This document shows, one piece after another, positions 57,765 to 64,000 of a stretch of 64,000 nucleotides of DNA. How positions within the stretch are numbered: position 1 is the stretch's first letter; every line of letters begins with the position of its first letter. Made by a program: the position numbers and the translations under genes. The notes below the pieces were generated by a model. It did not search any database, was not told the DNA's origin, and worked only from the letters and a program-made list of their open reading frames with translations. Source of the stretch: Geobacillus genomosp. 3 (GTDB lineage Bacteria > Bacillota > Bacilli > Bacillales > Anoxybacillaceae); contig NC_022080.4 in NCBI RefSeq assembly GCF_000445995.2, forward strand, positions 1,054,001 to 1,118,000, given 5' to 3'.

Positions 57765-59351
57765 ATGAACAGCAAATGGAAAGAGTGGTGGGGCCGCGCT
57801 CGTTTGTTTTGGCAAGAGCGGACAAAAAACCAAAAGCGGATGGCTATAGGCGGAACAGCGGTGGTGCTTTTTGCCGTCGGTATTGGAATTTTTTTCGCCA
57901 CGAGGACGGAAATGGTGCCTTTATACAGCAATTTAACGCCGCAAGAAGCCGGGCAAATCAAGGCGACGCTGGATCAGCGCGGCGTTCCCGCCGAGGTGAC
58001 GGATGGCGGCACGACAATTAAAGTGCCGAAAGAGCAAGTCGATGCGCTGAAGGTCGAGCTGGCCGCCGAGGGCATTCCGAACAGCGGGGTCATCGACTAT
58101 TCATTTTTTGGCCAAAACGCGAGCTTCGGCATGACCGATAACGAATTTAATATGGTGAAACTGAAGGCGATGCAAACCGAGCTCGCCAACTTAATGAAAA
58201 CGATCGACGGCGTCGAGGATGCGAAAGTGATGATCAACCTCCCGCAGCCGAGCGTATTTGTTTCGGATGAAAAAGGGGAAGCCTCGGCTTCGATTGTGCT
58301 GAGGACGAAGCCGGGCTATCAGTTCAGCGACGAGCAAATCCGGGCGCTGTATCATCTCGTCGCCAAAAGTGTTCCGAATCTCTCTACAGATAATATCGTC
58401 ATTATGAATCAGTTTTTTGAGTATTTCGATTTAAAAAATGACGGCGAAAATTCGACAGGGACGACATTCGCCTCGCAGCAACAAATCAAAAAACAAATTG
58501 AACGCGATATTCAACGCGAAGTGCAGCGAATGCTCGGCACGATGATGGGGCAAGACAAAGTCGTCGTCTCCGTGACGGCTGACGTCGACTTTACGCAGGA
58601 AAGGCGGGAAGAAAACTTAGTCGTTCCTGTTGACGAAAAGGACAACGAAGGAATCGCCGTTAGCGTCCAACGCATTAAAGAAACGTATTCGGGAAGCGGA
58701 GCGCCGCCGGGCGGCACAGCCGGAACGGGAACGAACGAAGTGCCGGGCTACCAAGGAGCCAACGGCGGAACAACCGGGGACTATGAGCGGACCGAAGAAA
58801 CGATCAACAATGAAGTCAACAAAATTAAAAAGCAAATTGTGGAAAGCCCATATAAAATTCGCGACTTAGGCATTCAAGTGGTGGTCGAGCCGCCGGATCC
58901 GGACGACCCGAACTCGCTGCCGCCAGAGGCGGTCAATGATATTCAAAAACTATTAGGAACGATCGTCCGGACGTCGATTGACAAAGGCGAATCACAACCA
59001 TTGACTGACGAAGACGTCAACAGCCGCATCGTCGTCTCGGTGCAAAAGTTTAACGGCAAGCCGACATTCACTGAACCGGCGCCGGTTCGGCCGGCATGGT
59101 GGTGGTATGCGGCTGGAGCAGGGGCGTTGTTGCTGATCGCGCTTCTGTTATTCCTTTGGTTGCGCCGCCGTCGCGAAGATGAAGGAGAGGACGAAGAGTT
59201 CGTATTTACGCCGCCGCTCCCGGCAGAATCGGAGCTGCCGGAGCCGCCGGAGACGGAGGCGACGTTGCGCCGCCGGCAGCTTGAGCGGTTGGCAAAAGAA
59301 AAGCCGGATGAGTTTGCCAAACTATTAAAAACGTGGCTATCAGAAGAGTAG
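57765..59351 (+). CDS. fliF: Flagellar MS-ring protein FliF
   Basis: This 528-residue membrane protein forms the MS ring, the base on which the flagellum is built. Two membrane spans flank the periplasm-equivalent part: near residues 24-44 (AIGGTAVVLFAVGIGIFF) and near 445-466 (WWYAAGAGALLLIALLLFLW). The ring-building motif domains include LYSNLTPQEAGQI and FFGQNASFGMTDNEF. The C-terminal tail (ERLAKEKPDEFAKLLKTWL) binds FliG. ATG 57765 (MNSKWKEWWGRA) follows GGGGGAA. A frame open to 57696 upstream is not homologous. Confidence 0.95.
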   Translation: MNSKWKEWWGRARLFWQERTKNQKRMAIGGTAVVLFAVGIGIFFATRTEMVPLYSNLTPQEAGQIKATLDQRGVPAEVTDGGTTIKVPKEQVDALKVELAAEGIPNSGVIDYSFFGQNASFGMTDNEFNMVKLKAMQTELANLMKTIDGVEDAKVMINLPQPSVFVSDEKGEASASIVLRTKPGYQFSDEQIRALYHLVAKSVPNLSTDNIVIMNQFFEYFDLKNDGENSTGTTFASQQQIKKQIERDIQREVQRMLGTMMGQDKVVVSVTADVDFTQERREENLVVPVDEKDNEGIAVSVQRIKETYSGSGAPPGGTAGTGTNEVPGYQGANGGTTGDYERTEETINNEVNKIKKQIVESPYKIRDLGIQVVVEPPDPDDPNSLPPEAVNDIQKLLGTIVRTSIDKGESQPLTDEDVNSRIVVSVQKFNGKPTFTEPAPVRPAWWWYAAGAGALLLIALLLFLWLRRRREDEGEDEEFVFTPPLPAESELPEPPETEATLRRRQLERLAKEKPDEFAKLLKTWLSEE

Positions 59352-59363
59352 GGGGAACGACGT

Positions 59364-60383
59364 ATGGCAAAGCGCGAACGGAAAGGCGGGTTGTCGGGCA
59401 GGCAAAAAGCGGCCATCCTGCTCATTTCCCTCGGCCCGGATGTGTCGGCCTCCGTCTACAAACATTTATCGGAAGAAGAAATAGAAAAGCTGACGCTTGA
59501 AATTTCCAACGTCCGCCAAGTAACGGTTGAACAAAAAGAAGAAGTGCTCGAAGAGTTTCGCCAGCTCGCTTTAGCACAAGACTACATCGCCCAAGGTGGT
59601 ATCGCCTACGCAAAAGAAGTGCTTGAAAAGGCGCTCGGCCCGGACAAGGCAATGAACATTATTAACCGCTTGACATCGGCGCTCATGGTGAGACCGTTTG
59701 ATTTCGCCCGCAAAGCGGATCCGATGCAGCTGCTAAACTTTATTCAAAACGAACATCCGCAAACGATCGCTCTTATTTTGTCATATTTGGAGCCGGCGCA
59801 AGCAGGGCAGATTTTATCGGCGCTGCCGCAGGAGATGCAGGCCGACGTCGCCCGGCGCATTGCGCTCATGGACAGCACGTCGCCGGAAATTATTAACGAA
59901 GTCGAGCAAATTCTCGAGCGGCGGCTATCGGCGACTGTGGTGCAAGATTACACGCAAGCCGGCGGCGTTGAGGCGGTCGTTGAAGTATTAAACCAAGTCG
60001 ACCGCAGCACGGAGCGAACGATTTTAGACGCTTTGGAACTGCAAGACCCGGAACTGGCCGAAGAAATTAAAAAGCGGATGTTTGTCTTCGAGGATATCGT
60101 AACGCTTGATAACCGCGCGATTCAGCGGGTCATCCGCGAAGTGGACAACAGCGATCTCATGCTGGCGCTGAAAGTGGCGAGCGACGAAGTGAAAGACATC
60201 GTCTTCCGCAATATGTCAACGAGAATGGCGGAGACGTTCAAAGAAGAGATGGAATATATGGGCCCGGTCCGGCTGCGTGATGTGGAAGAGGCGCAATCGC
60301 GCATTGTAGCGGTGATCCGCCGTCTCGAGGAGACCGGGGAAATTGTCATCGCCCGCGGGGGAGGAGATGATATTATTGTCTAA
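59364..60383 (+). CDS. fliG: Flagellar motor switch protein FliG
   Basis: This 339-residue rotor protein couples ion flow through MotAB to rotation. The N-terminal domain (residues 1 to about 100, GGLSGRQKAAILLISLG) binds FliF. The middle domain has the EHPQ motif in NEHPQTIALILSYL. The C-terminal domain has the charged torque helix with RAIQRVIREVDNSDLMLALK and ends in EETGEIVIARGGGDDI. AGGGGGAACG is its ribosome binding site. It overlaps fliH by 17 bases. Confidence 0.96.
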   Translation: MAKRERKGGLSGRQKAAILLISLGPDVSASVYKHLSEEEIEKLTLEISNVRQVTVEQKEEVLEEFRQLALAQDYIAQGGIAYAKEVLEKALGPDKAMNIINRLTSALMVRPFDFARKADPMQLLNFIQNEHPQTIALILSYLEPAQAGQILSALPQEMQADVARRIALMDSTSPEIINEVEQILERRLSATVVQDYTQAGGVEAVVEVLNQVDRSTERTILDALELQDPELAEEIKKRMFVFEDIVTLDNRAIQRVIREVDNSDLMLALKVASDEVKDIVFRNMSTRMAETFKEEMEYMGPVRLRDVEEAQSRIVAVIRRLEETGEIVIARGGGDDIIV

Positions 60384-61146
60384 TGTCATTAAAGCGCCGA
60401 TAGTGACGGCCCGCACCGGCAAAAAGACGATTGCTGTGCAGCGTTATGTTTTGGATGACCCGTCATGTGCAGACGACCGCCAACGGGAAATGGAAGCGAT
60501 CGCCGCTGCCAAAGAGGAGGCAGCTGAGCTTCGCCGCCAAGCTGAGCAATATTACGAGACGGTGCGCGAACAGCTAGTCCGTGAACAAGAGCAATGGCGG
60601 CACGAGAAAGAACGGCTCATGCAGGAAGCGCGCACCCAAGGGTATGAAGATGGCTATGCCGCCGGGCGCGATGAGGCGCTAAGCGAGCGCCGCGAATGGA
60701 TCGAACAAGCCCGCCGCCTAGCGGAACGGGCAAATGATGAGTTTTATGCCCAGCTTGAATCGGCGGCTGAAACGATGCTCGAAGTGGCGCTGAAAGCAGC
60801 CGAACGCATTATTGGCACCACACTTGAAAGCGACCGGACCGCGTTTTTGCCGCTCGTGCGCCAAGTGTTGCACGAGGTGCGCCGGCAAACAGAAGTGTCC
60901 GTTTACGTGCATCCGGATTGTTACGAAACGGTAGCCGGACAGCGGGAATTGCTAAAGTCCGTTTTCCCGCACCACGTCGAGTTGTTTATTTATCCGGACG
61001 ATACATTGCCGGAATACGGTTGCCTCGTGGAAACGCCGTTCGGGCGCATCGATGCCGGCGTCGATATGCAGCTCGAGCGGTTGCGCGAGGCGCTTTCCAG
61101 GCGGTTGAAGGAGGGAATGTCCCCTGAATTGGCAGGCGCTTCTTGA
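60367..61146 (+). CDS. fliH: Flagellar assembly protein FliH
   Basis: This 259-residue protein binds and restrains the export ATPase FliI and tethers it to the C-ring. The middle (about residues 35-130) is a long charged coiled coil rich in Glu and Arg. The C-terminal globular domain (about residues 130-259) has VALKAAERIIGTTLESDRT and LERLREALSRRL and pairs with FliI. The ATG at 60367 (MILLSNVIKAPIV) lies in fliG after GGGGGAGGAG. The stop lies 20 bases past the likely fliI start. Confidence 0.92.
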   Translation: MILLSNVIKAPIVTARTGKKTIAVQRYVLDDPSCADDRQREMEAIAAAKEEAAELRRQAEQYYETVREQLVREQEQWRHEKERLMQEARTQGYEDGYAAGRDEALSERREWIEQARRLAERANDEFYAQLESAAETMLEVALKAAERIIGTTLESDRTAFLPLVRQVLHEVRRQTEVSVYVHPDCYETVAGQRELLKSVFPHHVELFIYPDDTLPEYGCLVETPFGRIDAGVDMQLERLREALSRRLKEGMSPELAGAS

Positions 61147-62469
61147 CGAAATCGCTGCCGCTGATTTATATAAACGATTCGGCAAAATATCGCGTGTCAT
61201 CGGATTAATGACCGAGTCGAAAGGGCCGGAAAGCTCGATCGGCGACCTTTGCTACATTCATGAAACGGGCGGCGGCCGAAAAATTCCCGCCGAAGTTGTC
61301 GGCTTTCACGAGCAGTGCGTTTTGCTGATGCCCTTCTCTTCGATGGCCCATATCGCCCCTGGCTGCCTTGTTGAAGCGACTGGCAAGCCGCTTGAAGTAT
61401 ACGTTGGCGATGCGCTCATCGGCTCTGTTCTCGACCCGCTCGGCCGGCCGCTTGACGGAAGTGCGCCGCCGCCTGGGCTGAAGCCGGTGTCGGTTGACCG
61501 CGATCCGCCGAACCCGCTCACCCGGCCGCCGATTGTCGAACCGATCGAAGTCGGCGTGCGCGTCATCGACAGCTTGCTGGCGGTCGGCAAAGGCCAGCGC
61601 GTCGGCATTTTTGCCGGCTCCGGCGTCGGCAAGAGCACGCTCATGGGGATGATCGCCCGCCGCACATCGGCTGATGTGAACGTCATCGCTTTGATCGGCG
61701 AGCGCGGCCGCGAAGTGCGTGAATTTTTGGAGCGCGATCTCGGTCCGGAAGGTTTGGCCCGCTCTGTTGTCGTCGTCGCCACCTCGGATCAGCCGGCGCT
61801 CATGCGCGTCAAAGGGGCATACACCGCGACGGCGATTGCCGAATATTTCCGCGATCAAGGAGCGAATGTCATGCTGATGATGGATTCGGTCACCCGCGTC
61901 GCGATGGCGCAGCGGGAAATTGGATTGGCCGTCGGTGAACCGCCGACCACAAAGGGCTATACGCCGTCGGTGAACCGCCGACCACAAAGGGCTATACGCC
62001 GTCGGTGTTTGCCTTGCTGCCGAAGTTGCTTGAGCGGGCCGGGACGAGCGATTTGGGCACGATTACCGCTTTTTACACGGTGCTTGTGGACGGTGACGAT
62101 ATGAATGAGCCGATTGCCGATGCGGTGCGCGGCATTTTGGACGGCCATTTTGTGCTCGAGCGTCAGTTAGCCAATAAAGGCCAGTACCCAGCGATCAACG
62201 TGCTCAAAAGCGTCAGCCGCGTCATGCCCCATATTATTAGCGCGGAGCATCGCGAAGCGGCGAGCCGGCTCCGCCGCCTCCTTTCTACTTATATAGATTC
62301 GGAGGACTTAATTCAAATAGGGGCGTACAAGCGCGGATCTTCCTTAGAAATTGATGAGGCGATTCAATTTTATCCGCAAATTATGGCGTTTTGCCGTCAA
62401 GAGATCGACGAAAAAACGACGCGCGCCGAAAGCATTGATGCCCTTCTCCGCCTAATGTCATCGGGATGA
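61124..62469 (+). pseudogene. fliI: Flagellum-specific ATPase FliI, frameshifted by a 35-bp tandem duplication
   Basis: FliI is the ATPase that energises type III export of flagellar subunits. The first part reads on to YTPSV, with Walker A GSGVGKST at residues 165-172 and the following ATPase motifs VIALIGERGREV and VMLMMDSVTRVAMAQ. A perfect 35-bp tandem repeat at 61931-62000 then shifts the frame, giving a truncated 326-residue product that ends at 62104. The rest (FALLPKLLERAGTSDLGTIT to RLMSSG) continues in another frame to 62469. With one repeat unit removed the gene would encode 436 residues, the normal length. The best start is CTG at 61124 (reading LNWQALLDEIAA), correctly spaced from GGAGG; there is no ATG, GTG or TTG in frame before 61208, where an ATG would lose 28 residues. 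Confidence 0.93.
61931..62007 (+). repeat. 35-bp tandem duplication inside fliI
   Basis: The unit 61931-61965 is repeated exactly at 61966-62000, and GTCGGTG follows again at 62001-62007. The 10-base word GCCGTCGGTG is present at 61928, 61963 and 61998, so the ancestral gene had two copies 35 bases apart, the natural substrate for slipped-strand duplication. Confidence 0.97.
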
Positions 62470-62514
62470 CGACATCGCAGGGCGGCTTTCGGGCGCTAAG
62501 GGAGGGGAGAAAGC

Positions 62515-62961
62515 GTGGCGCCAACGTTTCGACTGCAAAAAGTATTAACGATGAAAGAGAAAGAAAAGGAGAAGGCGCTTGGCGAGTACGAAGAGGCGGT
62601 TCGCCGGTTTGAACAAGCAGCCGAGGCGCTGTATAACCTCCTTAAGGAAAAAGAAAAATGCGATGCGGCAAGGGATGAACAGTTGCGGGCCGGACTGTCT
62701 GTCGGTGCGGTTCGCCATATGTTGCAATATATCGGGAACTTGCAGCGGACCATTGACCATTATCAGCTCATCGTCATGCAAGCGCGCGAACAAATGCAAC
62801 ACCGGCAGCAACGCCTCATTGAGCTCAATATTGAAGTGAAAAAGTATGAGAAAATGCAAGAGCGCGTGCGGCGGTGGATAGAGCAGCGCGAGAAAGAAGT
62901 GGAAAACCGCCTGCTTGATGAAATAGCTGTCCAGCGCTTTGCACGGCAAGGAGAGTTATAG
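62515..62961 (+). CDS. fliJ: Flagellar export chaperone FliJ
   Basis: This 148-residue coiled-coil protein fits into the FliI hexamer and helps energise export through FlhA. The N-terminal part FRLQKVLTMKEKEKEKALGEY matches the family, and nearly the whole chain is charged helix. It starts with GTG at 62515 after GGGAGGGGAGA. With FliI broken its partner is missing. Confidence 0.93.
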   Translation: MAPTFRLQKVLTMKEKEKEKALGEYEEAVRRFEQAAEALYNLLKEKEKCDAARDEQLRAGLSVGAVRHMLQYIGNLQRTIDHYQLIVMQAREQMQHRQQRLIELNIEVKKYEKMQERVRRWIEQREKEVENRLLDEIAVQRFARQGEL

Positions 62962-63570
62962 ATGGCAAGCAGCAAACTTCAGCAAGAAGAAACGACAAGC
63001 CGATGGCAATGGATTTTGTTCGTTGTTGTCATCCCGAGTCTTTTTGCGGCTTTCTTCCTCTTGCTGATTGCAAAGGCGGCCGGCATTGATATGGCGGCGA
63101 AGACGAAACAATGGGTGGACAGCGTCCCGTTCGTCGCCGATTGGCTTGACTGGAAGAAGAAAGAGAAGACGCTGACCAACACGATCGAGACGCAACAGCG
63201 GGCGATCAGGCAGCAAAAGCAAACGATCGCCAAACAGAAAAAACAAATCGAGCAGTTAAAAAGCGAACTGGCGGCAAAAGACGAGGAAATCGCCCGGCTG
63301 TCGACGCGTGAAGCGCAACGGATCGAACAGGAAAAGGGCGGCGAGCAGGCAGCTATGGCGGCAGATGTCGTCGGCATGTACGATGCCATGTCAGACAAAC
63401 AGGCTGCGGCTATTTTAGCCAAGCTGCCGGACGCCGAGGCGCTCGATGTGCTGAGCCGGCTCGATGGCGACAAAGCGGCCGCCATTTTGGAACAAATGCC
63501 GGCCGAACAGGCGGCAAACTTGCTTTCGTCATTGCATAAATGGGCGATGAGAGAGGGGGCGGCTGAATGA
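62962..63570 (+). CDS. ylxF: MotE family flagellar protein YlxF
   Basis: This 202-residue protein has a single N-terminal membrane span (residues 14-35, WILFVVVIPSLFAAFFLLLIA), a long coiled coil (about residues 65-125) and a C-terminal MgtE-N-like domain (VVGMYDAMSDKQAAAILAKL and LDGDKAAAILEQMPAEQAA). The arrangement is that of MotE, a chaperone-like partner of MotC in other bacteria. The ATG at 62962 immediately follows the fliJ stop. Confidence 0.87.
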   Translation: MASSKLQQEETTSRWQWILFVVVIPSLFAAFFLLLIAKAAGIDMAAKTKQWVDSVPFVADWLDWKKKEKTLTNTIETQQRAIRQQKQTIAKQKKQIEQLKSELAAKDEEIARLSTREAQRIEQEKGGEQAAMAADVVGMYDAMSDKQAAAILAKLPDAEALDVLSRLDGDKAAAILEQMPAEQAANLLSSLHKWAMREGAAE

Positions 63571-64000
63571 AAGTGACGATCGCAGCGGCTGCGCCGCAGC
63601 CAACGGGCACGGAGGCAGAGCCGGCAGTGAAAAAAGAGACAGCGGTGCCTAGTGCATTTGCGGCATTATTGGCGCAAATGCAAACTGGAAAGCTGCCGGT
63701 TGAGGAGGGGATTGAGCAGCCATCCGAGCCGGAAGACAAGAAGCCGCGAAGGGCAGACGAACGGACAGAGCTGTTATGGACGGCTGTTTCAACTATGCAC
63801 GTTGGCGCTACCGACCTTCTAAACGGTCCCCCGGCGGCTGTACACAACAGCGGTGAAGCTTTGGCGTTTGCCGGGGGAAACGAGGGGATGAGCGAAGGAG
63901 ACGCAAAGGTCAAGACGTTGCCGGCCGTCCAGCATGTTTTTCAACAGATGGATGAACATAGCGGGGAAGCCGGTGCGGGTTGGCCAAGTAAACAAGCAGA
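63567..64000 (+). CDS. fliK: Flagellar hook-length control protein FliK, N-terminal part
   Basis: The frame begins with ATG at 63567, overlapping the ylxF stop by four bases, and runs open to the window end (144 complete codons). It is low in structure and rich in Ala, Glu, Pro and Gly (MKVTIAAAAPQPTGTEAEPA; SAFAALLAQMQTGKLP), as expected for the poorly conserved FliK N-terminus. The diagnostic C-terminal domain would lie beyond the edge. The identity therefore rests mainly on position after ylxF, as in B. subtilis. Confidence 0.8.
   Translation, partial: MKVTIAAAAPQPTGTEAEPAVKKETAVPSAFAALLAQMQTGKLPVEEGIEQPSEPEDKKPRRADERTELLWTAVSTMHVGATDLLNGPPAAVHNSGEALAFAGGNEGMSEGDAKVKTLPAVQHVFQQMDEHSGEAGAGWPSKQA

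Overview
The window is a stretch of chromosome from a thermophilic Bacillaceae bacterium, almost certainly Geobacillus or a very close relative. The reasons are a GC-rich coding style, proteins that match remembered Geobacillus sequences nearly residue for residue (CodY, ribosomal protein L19, the GsI-IIC-type intron maturase), and a gene order that follows the Bacillus subtilis yloA-to-fliK interval almost without a break. No gene was checked against a database. Names rest on motifs, lengths and this conserved order.

Positions 1-2700 are a scrambled accessory patch. It holds a probable IS200/IS605-type right end, a 5'-truncated lactonase gene, a group IIC intron inserted directly behind the lactonase terminator with most of its reverse transcriptase deleted, a 3' remnant of pheT, a 59-codon orphan reading frame and a Uma2-family nuclease gene on the minus strand. 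From 2858 on the window is core genome.

Core blocks in order: (1) 2858-9676, rqcH on the minus strand, then yloB, yloC, remA, gmk and rpoZ. (2) 9726-22460, coaBC, priA, def, fmt, rsmB, rlmN, prpC, prkC, rsgA, rpe, thiN and spoVM, covering cofactor synthesis, replication restart, formyl-Met metabolism, rRNA modification and the PrkC/PrpC signalling pair. (3) 22500-28699, rpmB (minus), yloU, fakA, sdaAB, sdaAA and recG. (4) 28844-32482, the fatty-acid operon fapR-plsX-fabD-fabG-acpP with a clear FapR operator. (5) 32662-42986, rnc, smc, ftsY, ylxM, ffh, rpsP, khpA, ylqD, rimM, trmD and rplS, covering RNA processing, chromosome organisation, protein targeting and ribosome assembly. (6) 43094-49462, lepB, rbgA, rnhB, ylqG, ylqH, sucC and sucD. 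(7) 49526-56329, dprA, topA, xerC, hslV, hslU and codY. (8) 56513 to the end, the start of the long fla/che operon (flgB, flgC, fliE, fliF, fliG, fliH, fliI, fliJ, ylxF/motE and the beginning of fliK).

The points most worth attention are these. fliI is broken by a perfect 35-bp tandem duplication bounded by 10-bp direct repeats, so the export ATPase is frameshifted and the event could revert. The group IIC intron keeps an in-frame maturase-domain-only reading frame. The intron separates lactonase from a pheT tail, which suggests a chromosomal rearrangement. trmFO is missing between topA and xerC. Two adjacent orphan genes, ylqG and ylqH, resemble FliK and the C-terminal domain of FlhB but lie outside the flagellar operon.
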